From Coemansia sp. RSA 1804 (lineage: Eukaryota > Kickxellomycota > Kickxellomycetes > Kickxellales > Kickxellaceae): a stretch of DNA of 64,000 bases. Location of the stretch: assembly GCA_027578815.1 (NCBI GenBank), contig JANBTH010000008.1, positions 1-64,000 on the forward strand, read 5' to 3'. This document shows, piece after piece, positions 21,776-32,327 of this stretch. Below the pieces are notes generated by a model. The model made no database searches, was not told where the DNA came from, and saw only the letters and a program-made list of their open reading frames with translations. How positions within the stretch are numbered: position 1 is the stretch's first letter; each line of letters begins with the position of its first letter. The translations under genes were made by a program, and so were the position numbers.

Positions 21776-21780
21776 CCTAC

Positions 21781-22445
21781 AATACCTGGTAACCATGACT
21801 AGTTTTTATACCTTAGCATTTATCATAGGCTTGCAATATTGTAGGTGTTTTAAAGTTTTTGAATTTGTTTTTACAATATAAGAAGCAGAAATTTCCAACA
21901 AACACTTCTGAATGTGCATAACTAAACATGCGCCTACTATTGCTTTTTGTCAAACAACAACACATGCTAATACTAATTTTAATTATTTGGGTTTCATTTA
22001 AAAAAAAAGCTGAGGCATTCACAAAATTAATTTGCATTGCAAAATTAATTAAAAATTACTTTTGATGATATTCCGCACGTTTTCTAATCAGTGCACACTT
22101 GGGTTCTAATTGCAATTTTCATATCAAGACACAAAAAACATTAATATAATTTGATGATAAATGAAAAGAGAGACTTTTAATTGCTGATACACGGGATGTG
22201 TTCACTATTACCAAGTTTTTCATTTGTACGACATGAAGTTTTGGATATTAATTAAAACAATTTATGTTGGGAAAAACGACATTGTCATCTGCTCCTCAGT
22301 ACAAAAGAATGCATATTTCTGTTCAATAGGGGTATATAATTTTTCACTAGCAAGGTAGTTTTTTCATCTATTTATTAGCTAGAAAACCCACTGTGAAATA
22401 ATACCACATACAACTATTACACTACTACCTAAATCTCGATTGAAA
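21781..22445. other. AT-rich stretch after the array
   Basis: No gene seen apart from the TATA box at 22333 near its end. The composition stays array-like but I could not find another family copy. Confidence 0.5.
22333..22340 (+). promoter_or_regulatory. TATA box of the Cys-rich microprotein gene at 22446
   Basis: TATATAAT 113 bp upstream of the ATG, the same spacing seen in the array genes (89-108 bp). Confidence 0.45.
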
Positions 22446-22613
22446 ATGTGTATACTTCAATGCGCCAACAATAATAATCATCAAAAAGCTATGGCAGGTT
22501 GCATTCTATCAAAACATAGCACAGTTGTTGGATTGTGCATTTCATGCTATGGTCTTGTAAGCCAAAAGGAGTTGGACGGCAAGGAGCTTGTGCTGTTGCC
22601 TTTCAGCCCATAA
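22446..22613 (+). CDS. Cys-rich microprotein, 55 aa (CX3CX12CX11CX2CY family, copy 1)
   Basis: Starts MCILQCANNNNH and ends LLPFSP. Cysteines at 2, 6, 19, 31 and 34 and histidines at 12 and 24 fall at exactly the same residues as in the 53-aa ORF at 41873, with no gap. N8, N9, S25, G29, Y35, S39 and E42 also agree. The spacing C19-x11-C31-x2-C34-Y resembles the second half of an A20-type zinc finger, but the first pair is CX3C. Zinc binding is an inference. No signal peptide. It lies between the array and NSRP1. Confidence 0.5.
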   Translation: MCILQCANNNNHQKAMAGCILSKHSTVVGLCISCYGLVSQKELDGKELVLLPFSP

Positions 22614-22767
22614 ATAATGAAATGCCACGCCTATAATTAATCAAAAAAACATGAACTGATTTTTGCATTACAATTGGTTTCTCAACTTAATCACAATAGC
22701 CCTTAAACTTCCTTCCGTTTTCACACCACTTTTTTCTTTACTCTTCATACATTGCCATTTCTGTAAA

Positions 22768-23838
22768 ATGAGGAAATCAACTTCGCTAAATCTTGGTCTA
22801 AATTTGCGAAAGCCAAAACTATCAACCGATAAACAAAAAGCAGCTTCAGAAAAGGGCAAGCAAAGACAAAAAGCCTTGGGGTTCTCTGACGCCTTTGACG
22901 ATGACGAGAACACGGTTGGAGACACAACATCGGTAACAGGTCCTACAGGACCTGCTGTATTCACAGGCGGAACACACAGCAGAGAATCGGCAAAGCTTGC
23001 TAAACGGTTGGAAGAAACAGACCCCTCCGTATACGCGTACGACGAGGTGTATGACAGTATCAGCGAAGCACGCAGTAGGATCAGTGGTTCACGAAAGCAA
23101 AAGGACGATAGCAAGCCAAAGTACATGGAAAAACTGCTGGAGACAGCAAAACGCCGGCAAGTGCAGCAGGAGGTTGTTAAGGAGAGGGTTTTGGAAAAGG
23201 AGCGGCAAAGAGAAGGAGAAAAGTACGCGGATAAGGAGACGTTTGTTACTTCTGCATACAAGGAGCTAAAGGACCAGCGGCAGCAACTTGTGAAGGAGGA
23301 AGAGAAACAGGAGGAGGAGGCTGTTCGTGCTGCATCGGCAAATAGCAAGTCAAAGCAGCTGTTTGGCGCTTCAGCTGGGTTCTATCGCGAGTTTTTGGAT
23401 CGGGTCGATCGAGATGATGTAAGCAAGGCTGCGCTGAATTTGAATGCCGAAGAAAAGGACTCGCAAGTGGAGGAGAAGTCGGCTGCATCGGTAGAGAGTG
23501 GTAATAGTAGTCAACTCAATGCGGGACTAAACGTGGTTAACAAGCGCGCAATTGAGCGCAATAACACTAGCCGCAATACACCAAAGACCTCTGGCGACGC
23601 TCTGCCTGACAATGTACAACCTGGCTTGCTAAAGGATTCTGGCGCTGTCCAAACACGACCCTACTACTATCAAAGACAAGGAGAAGACAATGGGCTCAAG
23701 GAGCACGAACGGAAGGCAGCTGAATCCAGTGCTCGGGAAAGGGAGGCATTGATACGCAAATACGCTCGTCGGAACGATGACGCCGCTGTCGAGGCAGCTC
23801 GACAAAGATACTTTGCGCGTGTTGCAGAAAAGTCTTGA
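22768..23838 (+). CDS. Nuclear speckle splicing regulatory protein 1-like (NSRP1/CCDC55)
   Basis: NSRP1 family proteins are coiled-coil nuclear speckle factors that influence alternative splicing. The ATG at 22768 gives 356 aa; the longer frame starts from TTG. The N terminus (MRKSTSLNLGLNLRKPK) and the block DPSVYAYDEVYDSI are family hallmarks. They are followed by KPKYMEKLLETAKRRQ and then ADKETFVTSAYKELK within a long charged coiled coil (~residues 90-200). The C-terminal third is low-complexity and ends in an Arg/Ala-rich helix. Intronless. Confidence 0.85.
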   Translation: MRKSTSLNLGLNLRKPKLSTDKQKAASEKGKQRQKALGFSDAFDDDENTVGDTTSVTGPTGPAVFTGGTHSRESAKLAKRLEETDPSVYAYDEVYDSISEARSRISGSRKQKDDSKPKYMEKLLETAKRRQVQQEVVKERVLEKERQREGEKYADKETFVTSAYKELKDQRQQLVKEEEKQEEEAVRAASANSKSKQLFGASAGFYREFLDRVDRDDVSKAALNLNAEEKDSQVEEKSAASVESGNSSQLNAGLNVVNKRAIERNNTSRNTPKTSGDALPDNVQPGLLKDSGAVQTRPYYYQRQGEDNGLKEHERKAAESSAREREALIRKYARRNDDAAVEAARQRYFARVAEKS

Positions 23839-24178
23839 CAGGCTTCTTAACTAGGCTGTGAGTATCCGTGGCCCTGGTCTGGCAGATTCGGATCTGTTTG
23901 CCAAAAGACTATTTCTCCCGAGCTTGTGTTCACGTGAGGATACCACAATATTTTAATCCATTGTGTGTAAATTAGTTTTTCACTTTCTTTGTTTGTTTTG
24001 TTCTAAAAGTTCCCAATGAATTACAAGAGCAGACCACAACGCTGTTTTCCTTTTACATCTGCATCACATTAATCGTTTTATTTTTTTTTTACTAGTTTCT
24101 ATGTATAGGCTGCTAAAGGTGGCACCAGGAAGAAGAAGCATAACAATAGCACTCGCAGCTGAGCAATAAACAAGGAGC
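23839..24178. other. Intergenic spacer, nothing recognised
   Basis: A 340-bp stretch between NSRP1-like and INTS11, both plus; T-rich, with no distinct site beyond an oligo-T/A tract near 24070. Confidence 0.5.
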
Positions 24179-26173
24179 ATGAAGGTAGTTCCACTGGGTG
24201 CTGGGCAGGATGTGGGCAGGTCGTGCGTGCTAGTAACGGTTGGAGGCAAAACGATAATGTTTGACTGCGGGATGCACATGGGATACAACGACGAGCGGCG
24301 GTTTCCAGACTTCAACTACATAACAACAGAGGGGGATTTTACGTCACGCATAGACGCCGTGGTGATCACGCACTTCCATCTGGACCACTGCGGTGCGCTA
24401 CCGCACTTTACCGAGCAGCGCGGATACCATGGGCCGATATACATGACACCGCCTACGAAGGCGATCTGCCCGATCCTGCTCGAGGATTACCGGAAGATCA
24501 CGGTGGAGCGGAAGGGCGAGACCGGGTTTTTCACATCGCAGCATATCAAGGACTGCATGAAGAAGGTGGTGCCGCTGCATTTGCACGAAACAGTATGGGT
24601 GGACGACGAACTTGAGCTGCGCGCCTACTATGCGGGACATGTGCTGGGCGCCGCAATGGTGTACGCTAGATGCGGGAACGAGAGCGTTGTGTACACGGGC
24701 GATTACAACATGACGCCCGACAGACATTTGGGTGCAGCGTGGATTGACAAGGTGCGTCCCGATGTTCTAATCACCGAGACCACGTATGGGACCACGATCC
24801 GCGACTCCAAGCGCGCACGCGAGCGCGATTTCCTCGAGAAGGTGCACAGCTGCGTGATGCGTGGCGGCAAGGTGCTTATTCCGTGTTTTGCGCTTGGACG
24901 CGCGCAGGAGCTGTGCATTCTGATAGAGACGTACTGGGAGCGCATGGGGCTGACGGTTCCTGTGTACTTTTCGGCTGGGCTGACGGAAAAGGCCAACAGA
25001 TACTACAAGCTGTTTATCAACTGGACCAACCAAAAGGTCAAGGAGTCCTTTGTCGATCGCAATCCGTTTGACTTCAAGTACATCAAACCGTGGAACCGCG
25101 AGTACGCGGATCTTCCTGGCCCTATGGTTCTGTTTGCAACACCCGGCATGCTTCACATTGGCACGTCGCTGGAGGTCTTTCGCAAATGGGCGCCCGACGA
25201 ACGCAACATGCTTATCATGCCCGGGTACTGCGTGGCCGGCACTGTTGGCGCAAAGGTGTTGAGCGGAATGAAGGTGGTTGACATTGACCAGTACACGCAG
25301 GTGTCGGTCAACATTGATGTGCAGAACCTTTCGTTTTCGGCTCATGCGGATGCAAAGGGCATCATGGAGCTCATTCGGCAGGCGTCGCCTAGAAACGTGG
25401 TGCTGGTTCATGGCGAGAAGAGTCGGATGACGTATCTGAAATCCAAGATCATGAGCGAGTTCGGGTGTCCGTGCTACGACCCGGCTAACGGAGAGCTGCT
25501 GGAGATCCAGACCGGCCAGGATGTGCGGGCCCTGATGTCGGACCAGCTGTTCAGGGCGTCGTGGGAGAAGGAGCAGAAAAAGCGTCAGGACAGCAGTGTG
25601 TTGGGCGAATCCACCGCACCTATTACGCAGATGCCCGTACGTGGTGTTCTGCTGCTTGGCGATGGGAAGCGGGTGCCGCGGCTGCTGGATCCGTCGGAAT
25701 TTGATCTGGACGCAGTGCCTGTGGTTGAATCTGGCAGCGGATCCAAAGGCGATGCTGGTTCAGTTGATGCTTTGAAGGACAGCATGGAAGAGACGCTGTC
25801 TGCGGGAGTTCTGCCTGCGCAACACGCGCAGTCTTCGGGCAGCATTGTTTTCAGAACGCGCAAGGTGTTTGATGGGCCGAGCCTGGCAAGGCGTCTGGGG
25901 TTGATGGAAAGCGAAACCGCCAGTATGGATGTTTCTAAAGCTGTGTTGGCGGCCATCAGGGAGCTTCTGCTTCTGGATCCCAAAACGTGCCCGGCAGACG
26001 GGGATGGCGAGTCCGCGGATGCTTCGGTCATTGCCGTAGGCGACAGTATTCGCATCAGTGTCCCGCAAAGTACCGAGGAATGCGACCTCCCAATGGTCAA
26101 TATCTCGTGGGCCTGGGAAGAAGAGGAGCTTGCCACACAGACGCTTGCTGTCATTAACCGCGTGCTCGGCTAG
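24179..26173 (+). CDS. INTS11: Integrator complex subunit 11 (INTS11/CPSF3L) RNA endonuclease
   Basis: Metallo-beta-lactamase/beta-CASP endonuclease that cleaves nascent snRNA and promoter-proximal mRNA transcripts in Integrator. The 664-aa protein starts [19 protein letters not shown]. It keeps the zinc site [12 protein letters not shown], then [42 protein letters not shown] and [12 protein letters not shown]. The beta-CASP part has [11 protein letters not shown] and [12 protein letters not shown]. These blocks and the short N terminus distinguish it from CPSF73. The C-terminal ~200 residues, expected to bind INTS9, are more diverged. The gene is convergent with the CBM19 gene. Confidence 0.95.
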   Translation: MKVVPLGAGQDVGRSCVLVTVGGKTIMFDCGMHMGYNDERRFPDFNYITTEGDFTSRIDAVVITHFHLDHCGALPHFTEQRGYHGPIYMTPPTKAICPILLEDYRKITVERKGETGFFTSQHIKDCMKKVVPLHLHETVWVDDELELRAYYAGHVLGAAMVYARCGNESVVYTGDYNMTPDRHLGAAWIDKVRPDVLITETTYGTTIRDSKRARERDFLEKVHSCVMRGGKVLIPCFALGRAQELCILIETYWERMGLTVPVYFSAGLTEKANRYYKLFINWTNQKVKESFVDRNPFDFKYIKPWNREYADLPGPMVLFATPGMLHIGTSLEVFRKWAPDERNMLIMPGYCVAGTVGAKVLSGMKVVDIDQYTQVSVNIDVQNLSFSAHADAKGIMELIRQASPRNVVLVHGEKSRMTYLKSKIMSEFGCPCYDPANGELLEIQTGQDVRALMSDQLFRASWEKEQKKRQDSSVLGESTAPITQMPVRGVLLLGDGKRVPRLLDPSEFDLDAVPVVESGSGSKGDAGSVDALKDSMEETLSAGVLPAQHAQSSGSIVFRTRKVFDGPSLARRLGLMESETASMDVSKAVLAAIRELLLLDPKTCPADGDGESADASVIAVGDSIRISVPQSTEECDLPMVNISWAWEEEELATQTLAVINRVLG

Positions 26174-26318
26174 CACAGCCTTATATATTTTGCAAGTTGG
26201 GAGACAAATGATAACCTAGTGCTGCGTGTATACGAACTATTGTTGGTACCTGATATGAAAAATGTGAAAATTAAACGAAACGGAAAAATGAAACTATGCG
26301 AAACCACCAGCGGTTCTC

Positions 26319-27926
26319 TTATGCTGAGGCGTGCGTAATGACCGAGAGTCCCAAGAGTGCATCGATATCGTTAGTTCCAAGCGTAGTTGTCTGCGGAGAC
26401 GCCGTTGTAACAGCCACCTCAGCAGCAATATTGTTTGCGTTGGTCTGTCCGGTGGGAGCGGGGGCGCGGTTAATATTGACGAGACTCAACAACAACGCAG
26501 GATCAATTTGTCCGAGCGCAGACAGATCCACGTGGCTAAGATCAGGGAGCTGGAGCTTTGCCAGATCATCAAAAGTGATCCCGGCCTTGCTCATGATGCT
26601 TTCGATGTACGAAAACTGGGTCATGCTGGCGGGGTTCAGCGGTGGAATGGTGACCGATGGGAGCGGAATCGCTGTCAGCGCAAGCCCGTCGAATGTCATG
26701 TCTGGAAGATGCACTGTTGCCAGATCGACTGCCGGGAGTTCTATGTTGGGCAATGTGAATGGCAGCTGGACACCGTTGTTGAGTAGCATCTCCAGACCGC
26801 TTGAGATGACCGGGCCTGTCAGGCCGTTGGTTGGTGCTGGCAATGGATTGCTACTGCCTGCGCCCTCGACTGCACTGCTACTGTTGCTGCTGTTGCTAGT
26901 GGAGGCATTTTCAGGGCTCTCTGGACCTTGGCTGCTGCTTGTTTCAGGTTCAGCAGTGGTGCTTGGTGCATTTTCCGAAGATGCAGGAGATGATTCCTGT
27001 GTTCCATTCTCTGGCGGCATGTCCATGGCCATTGTCGACGAGCCTGTTGGCATGTCCATGGCCATTGTCGATGTCTCATCGCTGGATGACTCCAGGGACC
27101 ATGAGGAGGTGCTCTCCGTAGCAGCCGTGGAATCTGTGCTTTCTGCAGATGACAGCCCGTTGCTTGAAGCGTCAGAGTTGCTGTTGCTAAGAATGGTTGA
27201 CCCCGGGAAGAGGGGCGGGTAGTCGTCAAACAGCCCGCCGACATGGGAGGACGATCCAGACGAGACGATATCGTAAGTTCCGGTAATATCAAAGAATCCC
27301 GTGCTTGTAAACCCGATTCCAGCCCCAATATCCACATCAAGCGACATTGACGATGACGTTGAAGTTGCTAGCTCCAAAGAAGAAGATGACTGCGAAGAAA
27401 GCGCTGGCATCTCAATGCTAGAAACGCCGGTTGCTTCGGAGCCAGCAGGCGGGACAACGGGTGCAGCTGCGTTTCCAGTCCATTGACCGCAGAACATGTT
27501 CTGGCCCTCGGATTTGTGGCAGGCGGTTCCTGGCGCACAGGGAAAATGGACGTAGGTGCCCGAGAGACAGCGCAGATAGTATCCATGCTGGCCGTTGGCT
27601 CCGGGACACATGTACTCGTCAAACGGAGATGCAAAACTACACTGTGCTCCCGCAACAAGCGCCTCGCTTGCGGGTGGTGGACCGCTTGCTGTGTCTATCG
27701 GGTAGCTGCACAGGATCGAGTTGCCTCCCTGGGCGTAGCACACCGTTCCTGGCGCACAGGACTTCTCGACCTCGGTGCCGCCTCCGTCGCATTGGAAAAA
27801 GGCTGTGCCTTTGCCGCTCGCCGCTCCGCATCTGTATACCCCAGGGGTACATGCGCTGGTCAGCACATTGTGGCCAGCAACGCAGCCAACACAGGTTATT
27901 GCCAGAAGACCGATTCTGGTTTTCAT
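26319..27926 (-). CDS. Secreted protein with two CBM19-like chitin-binding modules and a Ser/Thr-rich region
   Basis: A signal peptide (MKTRIGLLAITCVGCVAG) leads a 535-aa protein. Residues ~26-73 and ~93-146 are two Cys-rich repeats, each with a CAPGTVCY/CAPGTACH core and spacing like CBM19 modules of fungal chitinases. A long Ser/Thr/Pro-rich stretch follows (~150-360), with a duplicated STMAMDMP segment from a 33-bp DNA repeat (27016-27071). The C-terminal part has leucine/proline repeats (LPSVTIPPL, LPDMTFDGLAL). No catalytic domain or clear GPI signal is seen, so a wall-bound or effector-like chitin-binding protein is the best reading. Confidence 0.75.
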   Translation of the reverse strand: MKTRIGLLAITCVGCVAGHNVLTSACTPGVYRCGAASGKGTAFFQCDGGGTEVEKSCAPGTVCYAQGGNSILCSYPIDTASGPPPASEALVAGAQCSFASPFDEYMCPGANGQHGYYLRCLSGTYVHFPCAPGTACHKSEGQNMFCGQWTGNAAAPVVPPAGSEATGVSSIEMPALSSQSSSSLELATSTSSSMSLDVDIGAGIGFTSTGFFDITGTYDIVSSGSSSHVGGLFDDYPPLFPGSTILSNSNSDASSNGLSSAESTDSTAATESTSSWSLESSSDETSTMAMDMPTGSSTMAMDMPPENGTQESSPASSENAPSTTAEPETSSSQGPESPENASTSNSSNSSSAVEGAGSSNPLPAPTNGLTGPVISSGLEMLLNNGVQLPFTLPNIELPAVDLATVHLPDMTFDGLALTAIPLPSVTIPPLNPASMTQFSYIESIMSKAGITFDDLAKLQLPDLSHVDLSALGQIDPALLLSLVNINRAPAPTGQTNANNIAAEVAVTTASPQTTTLGTNDIDALLGLSVITHASA

Positions 27927-29285
27927 TATTTGATATTATTATGTCTTTTTTACTTGATAAATGTGTGGTTTTGCCAGATATGAAGAAAAATAAAATGTTA
28001 TCAACACTAGAACAACTATAAAGTACTTCAACGCAAGACTATTGCAGCAGACAAGAAAGAATAGAACAAGATTTAGCAAATTGCTTCAATGAAGCTAATG
28101 CAATTTCTTCAAAGTTCAGACGATATGTAGGCGCAATTTGCAGGCCAGAAGTAACACCATCCTGTGCTTGTTGGCGGTGTGGAGGTGTGCATACATGCGT
28201 GTGCTAGGCTCCTCAGCTTGGCATGCCACCGCAGCAGCAGCAACCACCCAGAATGCAAATGAGCAAGCGGGTTGGCTTTTGGCTAGAAGAAAACAAGCCG
28301 TTACATGCAATGTAATATTATCCACATGTAATTTTCTATCTTGCTCGGTGAGCCGTAACAGCCAATAAACCACTAATTATGCCGAATGGCAGGTACGGTA
28401 ACAAGCGATGCCTTTTCCCTCCCTATGACTAGAAGTGTTTGTCAGATCAAGTAATAATAATATGAGCTTTTGCTGCACTGTTCGGCAGCCGCCTCCTTCG
28501 AGATGAAAATCGCAGTCACAAACCGAGCATGGTAGAAAAGTAATAGAAAATGCAAGAAATTAAAAAAATTATCGCGATCACGTGCATAGGTTACATTTTG
28601 AATTTTGAAGATATGCGAGAATAAATGTTCTGCACCAGAGATAAAAAAAGCCCAAGGAAAATGCGGCTCGGACCTCGGCGCCCGGAAGAGCGATTCTTTT
28701 TTCCATGGGTGCTGGAAGAGCCGAACTGTGCATTCACTTACCCAACTAGTCACAATCTGTGCTTCTTAACTGGGTTTCCACTCGTTGACTCGTCATCGTC
28801 AGCGCAGTGACTGTCACATGCGCGCAAAAAAAGGAAAGCAAGAGTTTTGCCCGTAACAGTGGCATGTGCAACCACATGTTATTGGCATGAGCCATAAAAC
28901 AATTCACAGCACAAGAGTAAGATAAAGAAGGTGCCTCCTGTTCTTTGATAAACCTTTAAAAACATCTTTCTGCCTTTTATAAACCGGCACTTTTTTGTTT
29001 CATTTTCCTTTCTTGCATTCCCACATTGTTGTTTCCCTTTTTATTCTCTATTCTCTTTCTTTATTTCTATCGGTTGCAGGCATTATTTTAATCTCACTTC
29101 TTGGACCGTCTCTTGTCCCATTCTTGCCTTGTTTAACGTTATTTTTCCCTTCTGTTTTTTCTTTGTACTTTTAAAAGGCTTTCTTTTATTGTTTATCTTA
29201 TTCTCCACCTCCAGCCCCTGTTGTTTCTGGTCAACAAGGAATATAAACAAAGAGCAGCGAGCTAGGATAGTAGATCAGGTTGGCC
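27927..29285. other. Long intergenic stretch (divergent promoters)
   Basis: About 1.36 kb between the CBM19 gene (minus) and the carrier gene (plus). Several short open frames exist but none is family-like. The last ~300 bp are strongly pyrimidine-rich (C/T), as expected for the carrier's 5' leader. Confidence 0.55.
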
Positions 29286-30691
29286 ATGTCGCTCTCAAAG
29301 GACTCGCTGCCTCCGCTGGGCCATGCGATATCTGGCGCTGGGAGCTCTGCGCTTGCGCTTTTTCTGATATATCCGCTGGACACGTAAGTTGCTGCCAGTT
29401 CTGGCAAAATGAAAGTAAAAAAAACTGGGCCCCTAAGAAATGCATATCATAAAAACGCACATGCCCAGGAAAGGAAGGAGAAATGGGACTCACATGGAGA
29501 TAATCAAACGATCTTTTTTTTGTCATCACCAGTTCAGTTTTCCCTTTTCATCTGAAACTCCTTGTGGTCCGGTTGCACTATATTTCCCGTCTCGGTCATC
29601 TGCGCAGATAAAGTAGTGATCATTCGCTTCTCCTAGCCGATCTCACCTGTCGGTTTCTTCCATCAGTCATAAACGCCCACTCTTTCCTCCTTCGTAAAGG
29701 TCCTTTCATATGAAAACGGAGAAAAAGGAAAAGGTGGGAAACCCCGATCAGCAAATGTGCTAATATTCTATCTGTCCATCTCGGCTGTGCTGACAATGGC
29801 AATTGTAGGATAAAGACGCGGTTGCAGGTACAGACAAGCCCTGCCACAAGCAACAAGAGCGGCAACAAAGACAATGGCAGCAGCAAGGCGCTACAGAGCC
29901 CGATGGATGCGGTGCGCAAGATCCTGGCGAACGAGGGCATCGAGGGACTGTACGCGGGACTCGCCACTAATCTGGCAAACCAGCTGATCAACGGGTTTGT
30001 CTACTTCTACGCCTACAGCGCAGTGCGCAAGTTTGCGCTGCGCACATCGTCGCGCGATGGAAAGTCGCTGTCAACGGCCGTGGAGCTGGCTGTTGGCGCT
30101 CTTGCTGGGATGGTCAATCAGATCATCACGCTGCCGATCGGTGTTGTTGCCACTCGCCAGCAAACCGCACACCACACAGAGCGCGTTCCATGGTACCACA
30201 CGGTATCAGAGATCCTCGGCACCGAGGGTCTGGGCGGCCTGTGGGCTGGGTTCCGCCCAGCCATGCTTCTGTGCTCCAACCCGGCTATTACCTTTGGAGT
30301 CTTTGAAAAGATGAAGGGCGCGCTGCTAAGAGACAGAGACAACCAGTATTTGTCGTCGGGCGAGGCGTTCTGGGTCGGAGCTATTGCAAAGACTCTGGCA
30401 ACGGTGATCACGTATCCGTACATCATGGCCAAGGTCCGGCTGCAGTGGCGGCCAAGCAAAGAGGAGCTGGCAGCGAGTGGCGATGACGTCGTCTACAAGA
30501 GCTCGGCCGACGTTCTCAAGAAGGTGCTGCGGAAGGAAGGCATCTCCGGCTGGTACCGTGGAATGCAGACCCAGATCATCAAGGCTGTGATCACTCAGGC
30601 GCTGATGCTGATGATCAAGGAGTCGTTTACACTGCAGGTCATCCGTGTCTTTGCACTGCTTCGTTCAAGACGCAGAGTCAAGACAGCATAA
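29286..30691 (+). CDS. Peroxisomal adenine nucleotide carrier-like protein (SLC25A17/ANT1 type), one intron
   Basis: Mitochondrial-carrier-family protein expected to exchange ATP/AMP across the peroxisomal membrane to support fatty-acid activation. Exon 1 is 29286-29383 and starts MSLSKDSLPPLGHAISGAG; the donor GTAAGT is at 29384, the 425-bp intron ends GTAG at 29808, and exon 2 is 29809-30691. Joining gives 326 aa and restores the first carrier signature YPLD-TIKTRLQ across the intron. Later signatures are diverged in repeat 2 (LPIGVVATRQQ) and clearer in repeat 3 (YPYIMAKVRLQ), typical of the PMP34/ANT1 branch. A role with the acyl-CoA synthetases nearby is plausible but unproven. Confidence 0.85.
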
Positions 30692-30900
30692 CGTTTAGTC
30701 AAAGCAAACCGACCCTCCACGTAATGCCAAAAAGAGGAATAGAGTTCGCAAAATTACATTATAGACTGTCGTGTTCGTTCCTTTTGTTGGTAATTCTCAT
30801 CTCCTGTGGGCGGTATAATAAATAATAACTTTGGTGCCAGAGCTGTTGATATAGACATATGAATCGAACAAGAGAGATGCAAACCATCCATCTAGCACTG

Positions 30901-32073
30901 CTAGCGTATCTCCATGTCAAGTTCCTTTGCTAGCAGCGGCAGAATATTGCCCAATTCATCTTTCGACAGATACTCCCGATCATCAGCAACGGATCCGCTA
31001 ATCCATTCGCATTCGGCACGCTGTAGTTCAGCATCAATATCTACAACGCGCAGACCAAGCACTAGACCGCCGGTGCTTCTGTCAGTCATGATAATAAACA
31101 CCGATCCAACGCCAATTCCATCGGCTGGAGGCACGCAGAAAGCGCTGCGCAAGTATATGAGGTCAACGTGGATGCTGGAACTCTGACCATCGGTCGGCAG
31201 AACTGGTTCGATTTGACCACCCAGTTTGGCTGCCACATCTTCTGCTGCACAGTAGTAGCGCCGGTTGGCGCCTAGAAAGAGGTGCATCAAGTAGACACCA
31301 AACCTCTGGGTTATGGATACCGCGTTTCCTGTTCCTGGGCTGGTGAACGTGATTGTTATTTGGCAGTCCAGCTGTCGGAGCTGGTCGACCGATACCCGCA
31401 CAGCAGACCGTGCAGTGACGCCGCTGCTGAGACTTGTTGGTTTAGAATTCTGCTCCACCGAGCACGATTTGTCTCGGTCGTGCGTGCCATTGTCCACGGG
31501 AGGCAAACTAGTGGGCTTGAGCGTCTCGAATTCCAAGAAAGGCTCCTTCCTAGCACCCTCGCCTGGGTCTTCACCACCAGAGACCAAGCTAGACACATAT
31601 GTGCTGGCAATACGTACCCCCCGCCTGCTCTGCGCGCTATGGTCATCAATCCTGTCTTTACTCTTATACTGGGAAAACAGCAAGGTCGCTCTCATGCCTA
31701 CCAGGGGAATAGGCGAGTTGTTGGTGACAAATATACGAAGCGCTGCAGAGAACCGATCACTTCCACTGTCTTCTTTTCCGTGCTCCAAAACATCTGTGTC
31801 AGGCCCGGCAAAGACGCCAGTACTGATGGCACGTTTGACCATCTCCTCCATCATGGAGTTCATCGACAGCGTCATTTGCGCGACATGCTGCACGTTCCCA
31901 ACCAGCATCTGCTGCATGTTCTGGAGCGAGGCGCCGATTGCCACCGTTGAATCCGATAACGTATTTGCAAATGCATTGCTGGGGTTGTCACTCTGCTGAT
32001 TCTGCTGTTGCTGCTGCTCAGCGTGCGGGCTGCTTGGTGTGCTGTCGTTTTCGGTTGCTTTTGCGTGCTCCAT
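30901..32073 (-). CDS. Unknown 390-aa protein
   Basis: No family recognised. The ORF is complete from a true ATG, with sensible GC-rich codon use, and shares a 254-bp divergent promoter region with ARL2. The N-terminal ~45 residues are low-complexity (poly-Gln), followed by a helix-rich Met/Gln segment (LQNMQQMLVGNVQHVAQMTL). The rest alternates likely strands (AALRIFVTNNSPIPLVGM, VSITQRFGVYLMHLFLGAN, HVDLIYLRSAFCVPP) with loops, suggesting one or two beta-sandwich domains. There is no signal peptide or membrane helix. It could be a diverged subunit of a nuclear or trafficking complex; I cannot choose. Confidence 0.7.
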   Translation of the reverse strand: MEHAKATENDSTPSSPHAEQQQQQNQQSDNPSNAFANTLSDSTVAIGASLQNMQQMLVGNVQHVAQMTLSMNSMMEEMVKRAISTGVFAGPDTDVLEHGKEDSGSDRFSAALRIFVTNNSPIPLVGMRATLLFSQYKSKDRIDDHSAQSRRGVRIASTYVSSLVSGGEDPGEGARKEPFLEFETLKPTSLPPVDNGTHDRDKSCSVEQNSKPTSLSSGVTARSAVRVSVDQLRQLDCQITITFTSPGTGNAVSITQRFGVYLMHLFLGANRRYYCAAEDVAAKLGGQIEPVLPTDGQSSSIHVDLIYLRSAFCVPPADGIGVGSVFIIMTDRSTGGLVLGLRVVDIDAELQRAECEWISGSVADDREYLSKDELGNILPLLAKELDMEIR

Positions 32074-32327
32074 CTGTGAAAAGCTAAATCAATCGTGTAC
32101 TTTGTGCTAATATTAGTGGGTGTTATATTTCTAAGGTAAAAAAAGCAAACAAAATGAAGCTGAAAACAAGGAAAGAGAGAAAGCAAAAATTATTGAACTG
32201 ACTTTGATCCAGTAAACAAGACCAAGCGTCTGGCTGATGATCCCTTTCTTCTCTTCTCTTGTTCCTTTTCTTGCAAACTTTATTCCATACACTTTTCATT
32301 CTTCTTTTTTGTAAATGAGGTGGCAGA

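Larger units (their letters stand above)
17185..21780 (+). repeat. Tandem array of four diverged ~1.0-1.4 kb units carrying small unknown genes
   Basis: Four units (A-D) share ordered landmarks. First is a GGCAATTAAAGCAAA-like stretch (18589, 19876; degraded at 21207), then a TTGGATAATGATACTCTATC-like block (17354, 18734, 20071, 21373). Next come a TATA box (17626, 19008, 20372, 21398), a ~97-codon gene, and 3' blocks around GCTTTTATATGACAA (18089, 19687, 20858). TATA-to-TATA spacing is 1382, 1364 and 1026 bp; unit D has lost roughly 275-330 bp between the GATA block and its TATA box. The composition is very AT-rich, unlike the flanking genes. Direct reading only; no dot plot was run. Confidence 0.85.

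Noticed and set aside
17104..22613. Array considered as a CRISPR or transposon array
   Set aside because: Units are >1 kb, diverged, with genes and TATA boxes; no short identical repeats with spacers, terminal repeats or transposase/integrase were seen.
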